DNA of 51,782 nucleotides from Clostridium thailandense. Lineage in GTDB: Bacteria > Bacillota > Clostridia > Clostridiales > Clostridiaceae. Within the stretch, counting starts at the first letter, position 1; each line of letters opens with the position of its first letter. The stretch spans positions 1-51,782 of the forward strand of contig NZ_JAEEGC010000117.1 in NCBI RefSeq assembly GCF_019207025.1. The letters are read 5' to 3'. Positions 8,180 through 17,973 of the stretch are shown here, piece after piece. Under the pieces are notes generated by a model. It had not been told where the DNA came from and did not search any database. It saw only the letters and a list, made by a program, of their open reading frames with translations. The translations under genes and the position numbers were made by a program.

Positions 8180-9441
8180 TTGATTATATAAAGAAAGAAC
8201 CTTTATTTAAAAAGATGTTTACTTTCCTATTAATTAGTTTGCTTCTTATGTGGTCTATTTTATTAATTTCCCAGTACTACCTTTTGGAGCAAGTACATAG
8301 GGAGCAAATTAAATTAAATCAAGAGGTAGTGGGCAAATTAGTAAGCATTTATCCAGAAAGAGAATTAGAAATTGTAAAGACAGTAATAAATAAAAATGAT
8401 GAAAAATATTTAGAAATTGGGAATAAAACCTTATTAAAATACGGATATGATATAAATACAAAAGCCTTTGAAGATGATATTTTTAAAGGCAGTTTTTATA
8501 TGTTTATGGCTTGTACGATAGTGGGAGCTTTTGTAATAATGCTATTAAATATTGTTTTGTTTTTAAGAGGAAGTAAGTATCTTGGAGAAAGATTGGAATA
8601 TTTTTCGAAAAACATAGACAAAGTAATGGCTGGAGATTATTCAGTAAACATGCTTGGCGATACAGAAGGTATTCTATCAAGAATTTCTATACAATTTGAA
8701 CAGATGATAAGAAGGCTTAAAATCAGTTTTGAGGCTTTAGAAAAAGAGAAAGAGAACATCAAATCTTTAATAACAGATATATCACATCAGTTAAAAACTC
8801 CACTAGCATCTATAAAGATGTTTAATTCTCTTTTGTTAGAAGAAAATATTGAAGAGAATGAAAGAATAGAATTTTTAAATAGAAGCAGAGCGGATATAAA
8901 TAAGTTAGAATGGTTAACAGGCTCTTTAGTTAAGTTATCACGATTAGAAGCAGGTATGATTAATTTAAAAAAAGAAAAAGGAGATATTAAAGAAACTATA
9001 TGTGAGGCTGTTAATGAGGTGTATCTAAAGGCTTCAAAAAAAGATATTGATATAAGCTTTGAAAGTGAAGATAGTATTTTTATTATTTATGATCATAAGT
9101 GGACAAAAGAAGCAATTATCAATGTTATAGAGAATGCAATTAAGTATACAGAGGTAGGTGGATATATAAAAATATCCGTAAACAAAATGGAGTCTTATGT
9201 AAGGCTTGATATAGAAGATAATGGTATAGGAATAGATGGGGAGGAAGTTAACAATATATTTAAAAGATTTTATAGGGGAAATTCAAAAATAGTACAAGAG
9301 TCTGAAGGCTCTGGAGTAGGACTGTATCTTACAAGAAAGATATTAGAGGAGCAAGGAGGATGTATAACAGTAAAATCTGAAAAAGATCAATGGACAACTT
9401 TTAGCCTTTTCTTACAAAATTGTTGTGAATGTTGGAGATAA
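8176..9441 (+). CDS. Membrane sensor histidine kinase
   Basis: A 421-residue kinase. Membrane segments near residues 11-32 and 106-130 enclose an extracellular sensor region of about 70 residues, followed by a HAMP-like linker, a HisKA domain with phospho-acceptor H204 in ISHQLKTPLASIK, and a HATPase domain (N box VIENAIKYT, G1 DNGIGI, G2 GSGVGLYL). AAAGGTG precedes the ATG. The sensor region is too long for the intramembrane-sensing BceS type, despite the neighbouring ABC exporter. It partners the response regulator whose stop it overlaps. Confidence 0.92.
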   Translation: MIDYIKKEPLFKKMFTFLLISLLLMWSILLISQYYLLEQVHREQIKLNQEVVGKLVSIYPERELEIVKTVINKNDEKYLEIGNKTLLKYGYDINTKAFEDDIFKGSFYMFMACTIVGAFVIMLLNIVLFLRGSKYLGERLEYFSKNIDKVMAGDYSVNMLGDTEGILSRISIQFEQMIRRLKISFEALEKEKENIKSLITDISHQLKTPLASIKMFNSLLLEENIEENERIEFLNRSRADINKLEWLTGSLVKLSRLEAGMINLKKEKGDIKETICEAVNEVYLKASKKDIDISFESEDSIFIIYDHKWTKEAIINVIENAIKYTEVGGYIKISVNKMESYVRLDIEDNGIGIDGEEVNNIFKRFYRGNSKIVQESEGSGVGLYLTRKILEEQGGCITVKSEKDQWTTFSLFLQNCCECWR

Positions 9442-9571
9442 ATTACAATAATGGAATGATACCCTTTATACTTTCTTTATATTTAATTTATAAAAAATTA
9501 AGAAAACTATTTTATAATGTTGTATAGAAGATAAATAGCAATCTTTATAAAAAAGGATACGGGGGTTACAT

Positions 9572-10090
9572 ATGAAAAACAAAGAAACAAAACAACAATT
9601 ATTAACAACAGGCTTACTTATAGTGTATTTGGGGATATTAACTTGGATTATACTATTTAAAATGCAATTTTCAATTCAAAAATTAGATCATTTACGAAGC
9701 ATTAACTTAATTCCATTCCATGAATCGGTAATAGTAAATAACAGGATTGAATTTTCTGAGATATATGAAAATATACTTGTATTTGTGCCTTTTGGACTTT
9801 ATGTTAGTATGTCTAAAAGTAACTGGTCTTTCTTAAAAAAAGTTCTTCCGATAGCAGGTGTGAGTTTATTCTATGAGGTAATGCAGTTCATATTTTCAAT
9901 AGGAGCATCTGATATAACTGACCTTATAGGAAATACTTTTGGAGGAATTATTGGAATCGCAATTTATATTGTTATTCGTAGATTATTCAAATCAGATTTT
10001 AAAACAAATAAAATTCTTAATGTTATTGCACTAATGGGAACAATTTGTATAGTTGCATTTTTAGCAGTTATAGTTGTAGTTAATACTTAA
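9572..10090 (+). CDS. VanZ family membrane protein
   Basis: A 172-residue protein with about four or five membrane segments (near 13-32, 65-80, 88-108, 112-135 and 147-168). The conserved VanZ features are visible: INLIPF early, then ENILVFVPFGLY, YEVMQFIF and DITDLIGNTFGGIIG. VanZ proteins are linked to glycopeptide (teicoplanin) tolerance in some bacteria, but most clostridial copies have unknown function. It lies 130 nt after the two-component genes and 184 nt before the ABC genes on the same strand. Confidence 0.88.
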   Translation: MKNKETKQQLLTTGLLIVYLGILTWIILFKMQFSIQKLDHLRSINLIPFHESVIVNNRIEFSEIYENILVFVPFGLYVSMSKSNWSFLKKVLPIAGVSLFYEVMQFIFSIGASDITDLIGNTFGGIIGIAIYIVIRRLFKSDFKTNKILNVIALMGTICIVAFLAVIVVVNT

Positions 10091-10274
10091 GCAGTCTAGT
10101 ACTTATTTTAAATTATAACTTAATGGTAAAGTTATAGGCTGCTATAAGATTAATTGTATCCAAATAATTAATTTCTTACAAAACTGTTATCAAAGTTGAA
10201 AGCAAAATGAAAGAATAAAATAGTATCCTTTAGCTATAGAATTGAATAGCACTTAAGGAGGAAAATTAGTTATT

Positions 10275-10955
10275 ATGGAGATATTAAAAACAGATTCATT
10301 AAAAAAGTATTATGGAAAGGAAGAAAATTTAGTAAAAGCTTTAGATGGGATTAACATAAGTATTGAAGAAGGAGAGTTCACTGCCATTGTGGGAACTTCT
10401 GGTTCAGGGAAAAGTACACTTCTACATTTGCTTGGGGGATTAGACAGACCAACGGATGGTAAGGTGTTTATTGATGATAAGGATATCTATTCCATGAAGG
10501 ATGATAAGCTTGCCATATTTAGAAGAAGAAAAATAGGATTTGTTTTTCAATCTTTTAATTTGATTCCAGTATTAAATATATGGGAGAATGTTGTGTTTCC
10601 TATAGGATTAGATGAAAAGGATGTAAACGAAGATTATATAAAAGAACTAATGGAAACCTTAGGTATTTATGATAAGAGAAATATGCTTACCAATGCATTA
10701 TCAGGAGGACAACAGCAGAGGGTTGCAATAGCAAGAGCCTTATCTACAAAGCCCTCTATTATTTTAGCAGATGAACCTACAGGAAATCTCGATTCTAAAA
10801 CTGGACAGGAGGTAATGAACTTACTTAAGCTGTCTGTAAAAAAATATCATCAAACTTTAGTTATGATAACTCATAATGATAAGATAGCTCAAATGGCTGA
10901 TAGAGTAATAAGAATAGAGGATGGAAAAATAGTGGGAGGCTTGAGAAATGAATAG
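10275..10955 (+). CDS. ABC exporter ATP-binding protein (MacB/LolD type)
   Basis: A 226-residue ATPase. Walker A GTSGSGKST is at residues 40-48, Q-loop FQSFNLIP, signature LSGGQQQRVAIARAL near 142-156, Walker B IILADEPTGNLD, and a His switch in VMITHND. This is the MacB/BceA/LolD subfamily that pairs with FtsX-type permeases and drives mechanotransmission rather than substrate transport through a channel. AAGGAGG lies 18-20 nt upstream of the ATG, an unusually long spacing. Its stop overlaps the permease start by 8 nt. Confidence 0.93.
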   Translation: MEILKTDSLKKYYGKEENLVKALDGINISIEEGEFTAIVGTSGSGKSTLLHLLGGLDRPTDGKVFIDDKDIYSMKDDKLAIFRRRKIGFVFQSFNLIPVLNIWENVVFPIGLDEKDVNEDYIKELMETLGIYDKRNMLTNALSGGQQQRVAIARALSTKPSIILADEPTGNLDSKTGQEVMNLLKLSVKKYHQTLVMITHNDKIAQMADRVIRIEDGKIVGGLRNE

Positions 10956-13368
10956 TTTATCAAACCTTTCAAGAAAAAATTTAAAAGTACATAAGTTAAA
11001 AAATATACTTGTTATTATAGCTATAATGCTGTCAACTTGTTTAATAAGCACAATATGTATTTTATCTTACAGTCTTCAGCAAATGGAGATAAAACAAATT
11101 GTAGCTCAAACTGGTGATTTACACGTAGAGTATGCGAATGTCAGCGAAAAGCAGGTTGAGATACTGAAAAACAACAAAAAGCTTACTTCAGTAAATGAAT
11201 ATATAGGTCTGGGTTTTAATAATCAGTATAAGCCTTATTCTATTGAAATGTGTTATATAGATGAATCAGCAGGAGACACCACTGATTATTTTAGATTGAA
11301 GGAAGGAAAGTGGCCTGAAAAAGAACAGGATATAGCTATGCCTAAATGGATGCTGGAAAAAATGGGGGTTAAACCTAAAATAGGAGAAAAAGTTACCCTT
11401 TCCTATAGCCAAGACATGAAGGCATATTCCTATGAAGGTAAAGGTGATTTTGTAGTTTGTGGCATTTTAGATGATAGCGAGCTTATGAGAACAGAGCTAT
11501 ATAAAGCAATGGCTATAGTTTCTAAGGATTACATTTTTAAAAATGTTAAGCCAGAGCAAAGATTTATTCAAGCAAGTGCAAAAGTAAAAGGCAGAAACAT
11601 TTCAGATACTGCTTATGAGATAGGACATAATATAGGGCTTGGTGACAAAAATATAAGTGTAAATAAAATGTATATAAATGCCCTTGGATTATCTAAAGAT
11701 GTTCTTATACCTGCTGGTATTGCAGGAGTTATAGTAGTACTTGCAACAGTACTTGTGATATACAATATTTTTTATATTTCCATCAAGGAGAGAATAACTC
11801 AGTTTGGACTCTTGGCAGCTTTAGGAACAACTAAGAAACAGATAAGAAGGGTTATATTCAGAGAAGGATTAATATTATCTTTTATAGGAATTCCTGGAGG
11901 CATTATTTTAGGACATCTTTTAAGCTTATTCATAATACCTTTGATTCCTTTAACTGTAAAGTTAACACTAGAAACTTCACCATATATAGTTATTTTATCT
12001 GCTTTTGTAAGTTTAGTTACAGTAGCAATATCCCTTAGAAAGCCAAGTAAAATTGCTTCTAAGGTATCTCCTATTGAAGCAATAAGGTATAGTAGTGTAG
12101 AGTTAAGTGGGGGAAAAAAAGAAAGAAAAGCAAAGGGCACTACCGCTATAAGAAGGTTAGCTTACTTAAATCTTTGGAGAAGTAAAAAAAGGACTATTGT
12201 AACTATTATATCCATGTCTCTAACGGGTATATTATTTATAGTATTTTTTTCAATGTTTTCTAGCATAAAAAATAAGCAAGATAATCACATAAGCAGCGAT
12301 TTTGAGTTGACAGCATCTTGGTTAACTCTTCGCGGCAGGGATGATGGAAGCGACCCTCTAAATAAAGAGACATTAAGCAAGGTGAAAAAAATAAAAGGAA
12401 TTGAAAAAGTAGATATACTTAAGCAAAAGGAGCTTTTTACATCAGATATAAGAATTTTAAAGAAATGTAATGAAGTTAAAAGAGATGATATGCCAGAATT
12501 CTCTGAAATAAATTGTAACTTTTTTGGCTTTGAAGACTCTATGCTGGATGAACTAAAAAGAAATCTTTTACAGGGAGAAATTTCTAAAGAAAGTTTAAAA
12601 AACAAAGATGAAGTTATTATGGTAAATTACAATGGAGAAAATCATACTTCTGGAAATCCGTTGAAAGTTGGAGATAAGGTTGTATTGGAAAATAAGTCAA
12701 TAAAAAGGGAATTTACTATAGCAGCTATAGTTAGTTATAATACCAGATGGCTTGGTTATACTGCTGGAGGACCCCAATTTATAACTCACGAAGCTTCTTA
12801 TTCTAGGATACTTAAGGATGATAGAATAGGAAAGCTGTGCATTGACATTAATAATGACAGTTACAACAGTGTAAAAAAGAGTTTGGAAAGTATACTAAAG
12901 GGGAATGATAATGCTATCTTTTTTGATAGAAAAGAATATAAACAAAAACAAGACTTAGAATATAAGGGTATGGGTCTTGCAGTTGTTAGTTTAATATCCA
13001 TCATAGGTCTAATAGGAATTTTAAATTCCATAAATACTATGTTTACAAGCATAATGACAAGAAAAAAAGAATTTGGAATGATGGAGGCTGTAGGACTATC
13101 AAAGACTCAACTTAGAAAGTTGCTGCAAATAGAAGGGCTTTATTATTGTGGTATAAGTATAATAGTATCAGTTGTTTTAGGAGTTCTGGTGTCCTATATA
13201 CTTTATTTAAATATGGATTTTATGAGAAGCAGCGGATATAAAATACCATTTGTACCTATAATATTAGTTTCGGCAGCATTTATATGTATTCAGGGTATTA
13301 TAACTTATATTGGGGAAAGGTTCCTGAGAAAAGAATCAGTAATAGATAGAGTTAGATATAATGAATAG
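10948..13368 (+). CDS. FtsX-family ABC permease, two-module
   Basis: An 806-residue protein built from two FtsX/MacB modules. In each, one membrane helix (about 17-40 and 417-440) is followed by a large extracytoplasmic domain and then three helices (about 254-278, 305-330 and 340-362; and 677-700, 730-752 and 765-788). The motif GLLAALGTTKKQIRR is echoed in the second module as FGMMEAVGLSKTQLRK. This eight-helix layout differs from ten-helix BceB. With the ATPase it should form an exporter or a peptide-resistance system; the substrate is unknown. Confidence 0.9.
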   Translation: MNSLSNLSRKNLKVHKLKNILVIIAIMLSTCLISTICILSYSLQQMEIKQIVAQTGDLHVEYANVSEKQVEILKNNKKLTSVNEYIGLGFNNQYKPYSIEMCYIDESAGDTTDYFRLKEGKWPEKEQDIAMPKWMLEKMGVKPKIGEKVTLSYSQDMKAYSYEGKGDFVVCGILDDSELMRTELYKAMAIVSKDYIFKNVKPEQRFIQASAKVKGRNISDTAYEIGHNIGLGDKNISVNKMYINALGLSKDVLIPAGIAGVIVVLATVLVIYNIFYISIKERITQFGLLAALGTTKKQIRRVIFREGLILSFIGIPGGIILGHLLSLFIIPLIPLTVKLTLETSPYIVILSAFVSLVTVAISLRKPSKIASKVSPIEAIRYSSVELSGGKKERKAKGTTAIRRLAYLNLWRSKKRTIVTIISMSLTGILFIVFFSMFSSIKNKQDNHISSDFELTASWLTLRGRDDGSDPLNKETLSKVKKIKGIEKVDILKQKELFTSDIRILKKCNEVKRDDMPEFSEINCNFFGFEDSMLDELKRNLLQGEISKESLKNKDEVIMVNYNGENHTSGNPLKVGDKVVLENKSIKREFTIAAIVSYNTRWLGYTAGGPQFITHEASYSRILKDDRIGKLCIDINNDSYNSVKKSLESILKGNDNAIFFDRKEYKQKQDLEYKGMGLAVVSLISIIGLIGILNSINTMFTSIMTRKKEFGMMEAVGLSKTQLRKLLQIEGLYYCGISIIVSVVLGVLVSYILYLNMDFMRSSGYKIPFVPIILVSAAFICIQGIITYIGERFLRKESVIDRVRYNE

Positions 13369-13435
13369 TTGAATAAGAATGTTTTAGACTTAGTAATTTA
13401 GAAGTCTTCACAATACTACTTAGTCTACAATATAG

Positions 13436-13467
13436 AAAACTTAAGATTTTCTTAAGTTTTTCTTTAG
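13436..13467 (+). terminator. Terminator after the ABC exporter operon
   Basis: An 11-bp perfect stem, AAAACTTAAGA and its complement, has a 3-nt loop and is followed by TCTTTAGTTTTTTT. It lies about 70 nt after the permease stop. Confidence 0.75.
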
Positions 13468-13572
13468 TTTTTTTGTGTATTTTATTTTAAAATATAAATA
13501 TATCAAGAAAATAAAATAATATCAAAAGTAAGTATAAGAATAAATTAGTTTATGAGGGTGGAGGAAAATATT

Positions 13573-14568
13573 ATGAATTCAGAATTGAAGTTAAAAGTTG
13601 ATTTAATGGTTGAAAATTATAATGAACTTAAAAGGAATTTTATATGGGATATGGGATTGTTAAAACACTTTTGTGCTATGATGCATGCGACAAGAGGTAA
13701 AAAAGTAGATATAGATAGGATTAAAGAGATAAAGAAATATATAAAAGAAGAAACAGGATGGACATCTGACTGTAGGGGAACTAATGAATTAATCATAGCT
13801 ACCCTTTTGTGTCTTGAAGAAGATTATAAAAGCTTTTTTAAAAACATGCTAGAAGTTCATGAAAAAATGAGACAAGAAGGTTTTAAAAAGAGTACATATT
13901 TACCATTAGCAAGCTATACAATAGTAAAGTCTGTACCTAGAGAACAATGGAATTGCAAAATTCGGAGAATGAATGAATTCTATGATAAGATGAAAGAAAA
14001 TCATTTTTGGTTAACTTCTAAAGATGATTATGTTTTTGCAGCGGTGTTAGCTACTACAGATTTAGATGTACAAGGAACTATGGAAAAAGTGGAAGAGTGT
14101 TATAATGCTTTAAATAAAGAAGGATTTTGGAAAGGTAATGACCTGCAAAATTTATCTCATATTATGGCCTTAGGAGAGGAAGCTGTTGAAGAAAAATGCT
14201 TAAAGGCAAATAGATTATATAATAAACTTATAGATGAAAAATGTAAGCCTAAAAATAGTGGATTGGCAACCTTGGGAGTCTTAACTCTTATCTCATCAGA
14301 TGAAGATCAAATGGTTAGATACATAAAAGAAGTTAGTGATTACATTTATGAACAAAAAGGACATGGAATGTTAAGTTTGGAGAAGTCTACAAGAACTATA
14401 CTTTCAGCTAATTTAGTTTCTGATTTTTATGTGGATGAAATGAAAAAAGGTGTAATTGAAGTAGCTTTAGCAAATAGTATTACAGCTATTATAATTGCAC
14501 AAGAACAGGCTGCTGTGATCACAGCATGTGCAGCATGTTCTGCTGCAGCGGCATCATCAAGCTCATAA
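13573..14568 (+). CDS. DUF4003 family protein
   Basis: A 331-residue, mainly helical protein matching DUF4003, whose function is unknown. Visible family features are the repeated pattern of a helix pair with short phrases such as MRQEGFKKSTYLPLASY and LNKEGFWKGNDLQNLSHIMAL, suggesting repeated helical units. The C-terminus is a low-complexity Ala/Ser/Cys tail (ITACAACSAAAASSSS). The start at 13573 is chosen because GGTGGAGG lies 8 nt before it; an in-frame ATG at 13552 lacks a binding site. It is probably monocistronic. Confidence 0.8.
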   Translation: MNSELKLKVDLMVENYNELKRNFIWDMGLLKHFCAMMHATRGKKVDIDRIKEIKKYIKEETGWTSDCRGTNELIIATLLCLEEDYKSFFKNMLEVHEKMRQEGFKKSTYLPLASYTIVKSVPREQWNCKIRRMNEFYDKMKENHFWLTSKDDYVFAAVLATTDLDVQGTMEKVEECYNALNKEGFWKGNDLQNLSHIMALGEEAVEEKCLKANRLYNKLIDEKCKPKNSGLATLGVLTLISSDEDQMVRYIKEVSDYIYEQKGHGMLSLEKSTRTILSANLVSDFYVDEMKKGVIEVALANSITAIIIAQEQAAVITACAACSAAAASSSS

Positions 14569-14585
14569 ATACTTATTATATAATG

Positions 14586-14759
14586 TTAAAGAGGCTGTTG
14601 AATTTATATGTATCTACTGCAGAAAGTAGATTTACACTCCGAGACATGTTTCCAAGATTCATCACTATAAAAAGTTTTTATCATGCTGAAGATTGGAAAC
14701 ATCGCCCGGAGTATAAGTTAAGTGTCTGGTTTATCTATAAATGTAACAGCTTCTTTAAA
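14586..14759. repeat. Family A inverted-repeat element, short form
   Basis: A compact 174-nt element that is almost entirely a long hairpin. TTAAAGAGGCTGTT near the left end mirrors AACAGCTTCTTTAAA at the right end. Inside these, TTTACACTCCGAGACATGTT mirrors AACATCGCCCGGAGTATAAG. The internal segment of the longer copies is missing. This copy shows that the inverted repeats extend about 25 nt beyond the core seen in others. The remainder of the 14569-14939 gap is AT-rich without recognised features. Confidence 0.7.
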
Positions 14760-14939
14760 TTTTATAAAATTGATTTATAGGATAGGAGAGTACTTTTTTT
14801 AGTCGAGTATTATGCTATAATTTTAGTGAATACTAATTGAACAAAATTTTAAATATTATAGGATAAAATAGTTATTTTAGTTACATAGTGAATTTTGAAA
14901 TTTAAACTTTGGATTCTTATAATTAATGGAGGTACATAA

Positions 14940-15494
14940 TTGAAAGATATAAAAGAAAGAATTTTATACAAAGGCAAATGGATATCATTAAAGGAAACAT
15001 TATATAAGGCGAAAAATGGAGAGGAAGTAAGATGGGAGAGTATAGAAAGAACTAATACTAGTAAAACTGTAGTTATTGCAGCTAAACTTATTCCATCTAA
15101 TAGATATGTATTCATAAAACAATATAGACCGGCGATAAATAATTATATATTAGGTTTTCCGGCAGGTTTAATAGAAGAAGAAAGCTTAGAAGAAGAGGCC
15201 TTAAGAGAACTGAAAGAGGAAACTGGATACATAGGGACTATAAAAAATATTAGCCCCGAGCTATATTCTAATGCAGCATTGATTTCAGATACTGTTCGGT
15301 TAGTAAATATACAAGTAGATGAAAATTTAGAAGGAAATAAAAATCCAGTGCAGCAATTAGAATCAGAAGAGGAAATAGAAGTAATATTAGTTTCAGAGAA
15401 AAACATAAGGGACTTTTTACTAGAAGAACAGAAAAATGGAACTGCACTAGGAATAGGTCCTTGGTATATGTTTGGTGGATTAAATAATATTTAG
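14940..15494 (+). CDS. Nudix hydrolase, ADP-ribose pyrophosphatase type
   Basis: A 184-residue protein starting at TTG, with GGAGGT 7 nt upstream. The Nudix box reads GLIEEESLEEEALRELKEET followed by GY near residues 78-99. It keeps REXXEE, but the loop between the first Gly and the first Glu is one residue shorter than the canonical GX5E. The preceding KQYRPAINNYILGFPAG is typical of NudF-like ADP-ribose pyrophosphatases, which hydrolyse ADP-ribose to AMP and ribose 5-phosphate. It appears to be monocistronic. Confidence 0.88.
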   Translation: MKDIKERILYKGKWISLKETLYKAKNGEEVRWESIERTNTSKTVVIAAKLIPSNRYVFIKQYRPAINNYILGFPAGLIEEESLEEEALRELKEETGYIGTIKNISPELYSNAALISDTVRLVNIQVDENLEGNKNPVQQLESEEEIEVILVSEKNIRDFLLEEQKNGTALGIGPWYMFGGLNNI

Positions 15495-15516
15495 CCTTTA
15501 TCCTGAGATGATTTAG

Positions 15517-15648
15517 ATGGTAAAAATGTTAATTATAATGTGCAGCATAATTTCAATATTGATAACCTTGGTAGTTATACTTACGTTTGTATATATATTC
15601 TCAAATAAAATTTATAGGGAATCCAATTTGGATTCCCATTCTTTATGA
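15517..15648 (+). CDS. Possible small single-span membrane protein (43 aa)
   Basis: An ATG-started frame encodes a strongly hydrophobic N-terminal two thirds (one helix, about residues 4-30) followed by a charged tail (SNKIYRESNLDSHS). That composition is typical of small bacterial membrane proteins. However, the ribosome binding site is weak, the frame runs through the terminator hairpin at 15617-15637, and it overlaps the last codon of the convergent kinase. It may be a chance frame. Confidence 0.22.
   Translation: MVKMLIIMCSIISILITLVVILTFVYIFSNKIYRESNLDSHSL
15617..15637. terminator. Hairpin between convergent nudix and kinase genes
   Basis: An 8-bp stem, GGGAATCC/GGATTCCC, with an AATTT loop lies between converging genes. 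Short T-rich tracts follow on both strands, so it probably terminates both. Confidence 0.6.
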
Positions 15649-17664
15649 GTATATATCAGAAAACTCTATGTTTATTCTTTCAACATAATCTTCTGGTGTA
15701 CTTATATTTTCAACATCTGTAATGCAATCATCGGTAAGAACTACTGGCAGTTCTATTGTAAATTCAGTTCCTTTTCCATAGATACTTTCTACAGAAATTT
15801 TACCACCATGAAGCTCGACTAAAGATTTGACTAAGGATAGACCTATGCCGCTCCCTTCATGATTTCGTGTAAGAGACTTATCTACCTGCCTAAATCTTTC
15901 AAATATCATAGAAAGTTTATTTTCTGGAATACCAATTCCAGTATCTTTTACAGATATTTTTATCTTATCCTTGCTATCTTTAATATTCACGAAAATCTGT
16001 CCACCAGGATTGGTAAACTTAACAGAGTTTGATATAAGATTTAGCATAATTCTTTCTATTTTATCAGGATCACACGAAATAAATCTCTCTTCAACATCAG
16101 TGTCAAATATAAGACTTATAGATTTATTCTCAATATACTCAGCTACTGACATAGTAATATCCTCTACTACTCTTACTATGTTATGATTTGAAGGATGTAT
16201 TTCAAAGTAGCCAGAGTCCATTTTTGTTATATCAATTAGATTACTAACAAGCCTTAGTAATCTAAAACAGTTTTGCTTCATTGTATTCAAATATATTACC
16301 GATTTTTCTTCTGTTAACTCTATATTACTGGAAGGATTTAGCAGCTGAAGAGCGCTCAAAATCACATTCAGCGGAGTTCTTAGTTCGTGAGAAATATTTG
16401 CAAAAAATTCTGTTTTAAGTTTATCAAATTCCCTTGCTTCTCTAAGAAGTCTATCATTTTCTCTGATTTTTTCCTGCAATAAAGCGGCTCTTTTGCTTTC
16501 ACTTATATCCTGAACCACTGCAAGCGAAGCCATAATTCCTTTATAAGGGAAAATTCCGCTAACCACTTGTACAGTTACAATAGACCCATCTTTTTTCACA
16601 AGCTTTTCCTCAATTAAAGGAGCAAATTGCTTATATTTTTGTACTAGTTTAGCCCTGTTTTTGGCTATTTCATGAAAATCAGGACTAATAAAATCAAATA
16701 AATTCTTACCTAAAAGTTCAGATGTAGAACTAAAACCTAATAACTTTACAGTAGCTTTATTTGCAAAAATTATTTTATCATCTGAGTGTAGAAAAATACT
16801 AACAGGAAGTAGTTCTATAAGTTTTCTGTAATAATTTTCACTTTCTTTTAATAATTTCTCATCTGATTTTTGCTTGGTTATATCTCGAAAACTATATATA
16901 CGTCCAATTATCAAATTGTTTTTTACTAGAGGATTAGATAAACATTCAATTAGTTTACCGTTTTTAAGTTCAAGTATATTAAAAAATTTTTTCTTAGCTT
17001 TTAGAATGATATTAATTTTATCTTTTGTAAGTTCTGGTTTTTCTATTCCATTTAGAATAAGATCAAGTAACTCTTCCTTGTCAATTGGATCACCAGAAAA
17101 TCCCATGATTTTTTTCAAACGTTTATTATAATTTATTACGTTCCCATGGTTATCCAAAACCAAAATTCCTTCTATAGTAGAGTCAAATACAGCCCTTAGT
17201 GTTTCTTTATTCTCATGTAAATTACTTTCGATACTTTCTAGTTTGGTACAGTCCTCTACTGAAAAAAGTATACCTTGAAATCCATCCGGTTTGTTTAAAA
17301 CATTAATTTTAATATTAAAATATTTTATCTTATAATATGAACTATCAGTATAAAAAGGAAAGTAATTTAAAAATATTGTTTCATTAGACAAAAATATATT
17401 TTTTAATCTATCATTTATACTATAAAATAAACTAGGAAATTCATCAAAAAAGTTTTTTTCAATAACATCCTTATTTTTTATACCAGTCATTGATTCTTGA
17501 ATAGAGTTCCAAAGTATAATTTTATAATTTTTATCTAGAATCACAATTCCAATAGGAACGGATTCAATAATATTTTCAAACATATCACTATTGCAATTCA
17601 TATAAAAATTTTTGTTATTATTTTTAGTAAAAGAGGAATGGCACGAATCAAGCATCTTACTCAC
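15643..17664 (-). CDS. Soluble multi-PAS sensor histidine kinase
   Basis: A 673-residue kinase without membrane segments. Three PAS-like modules lie at about residues 27-140, 150-265 and 273-390, each with the PAS phrase style (IVILDKNYKIILWN, ILVLDNHGNVINYNKR, SIFLHSDDKIIFANKAT). HisKA follows with H426 in ISHELRTPLNVI, then a HATPase (SNSVKFT, DTGIGIPE, GSGIGLSL). There is no receiver domain and no cognate regulator next to it, so it is an orphan kinase. In clostridia such orphan PAS kinases include those feeding the Spo0A phosphorelay; whether this one does cannot be told from sequence. Confidence 0.9.
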   Translation of the reverse strand: MSKMLDSCHSSFTKNNNKNFYMNCNSDMFENIIESVPIGIVILDKNYKIILWNSIQESMTGIKNKDVIEKNFFDEFPSLFYSINDRLKNIFLSNETIFLNYFPFYTDSSYYKIKYFNIKINVLNKPDGFQGILFSVEDCTKLESIESNLHENKETLRAVFDSTIEGILVLDNHGNVINYNKRLKKIMGFSGDPIDKEELLDLILNGIEKPELTKDKINIILKAKKKFFNILELKNGKLIECLSNPLVKNNLIIGRIYSFRDITKQKSDEKLLKESENYYRKLIELLPVSIFLHSDDKIIFANKATVKLLGFSSTSELLGKNLFDFISPDFHEIAKNRAKLVQKYKQFAPLIEEKLVKKDGSIVTVQVVSGIFPYKGIMASLAVVQDISESKRAALLQEKIRENDRLLREAREFDKLKTEFFANISHELRTPLNVILSALQLLNPSSNIELTEEKSVIYLNTMKQNCFRLLRLVSNLIDITKMDSGYFEIHPSNHNIVRVVEDITMSVAEYIENKSISLIFDTDVEERFISCDPDKIERIMLNLISNSVKFTNPGGQIFVNIKDSKDKIKISVKDTGIGIPENKLSMIFERFRQVDKSLTRNHEGSGIGLSLVKSLVELHGGKISVESIYGKGTEFTIELPVVLTDDCITDVENISTPEDYVERINIEFSDIYS

Positions 17665-17973
17665 CCCCGTATGAGTATAAATTGTTAGCTATTTACATAT
17701 ATTCTACGAAAAACTTTAAAATCCTCCTAGAATATATAGTTTTAAAACTTAATTACATATATGTATTAATTATCCACGAAGTTGACATAAAATCTACTTA
17801 TGCATTAAACAAAAGTACAAACTAATTGAAATAAATATTGGTCTATGATATATTTTTAACATGAGGTTATTTTTAAATACTTCTATGAAATTATTATATT
17901 TTTGAAAAATTTTCAATGTACTAATTTAAAAATAAACTAGGCACAATTATAAGAGGATGTGTAGGTGTAAATT
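17665..17973. other. Intergenic region between divergent kinase and cbiQ
   Basis: These 309 nt are AT-rich and non-coding. A TTGACA at about 17783 on the plus strand is the only suggestive promoter element, and its -10 partner is weak. No cobalamin riboswitch (no B12 box) was found upstream of cbiQ. Confidence 0.5.

Noticed and set aside
10091..10142. Hairpin GCAGTCT/AGGCTGC after the vanZ gene
   Set aside because: The stem is broken by a wide loop with only a small inner hairpin and lacks a T-run; too weak to call a terminator.
14526..14780. 84-residue plus-strand frame
   Set aside because: It starts inside the DUF4003 gene and runs through the family A hairpin; no protein-like character.
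17665..17973. Possible second cobalamin riboswitch before cbiQ
   Set aside because: No B12 box or conserved core sequence is visible in this stretch.
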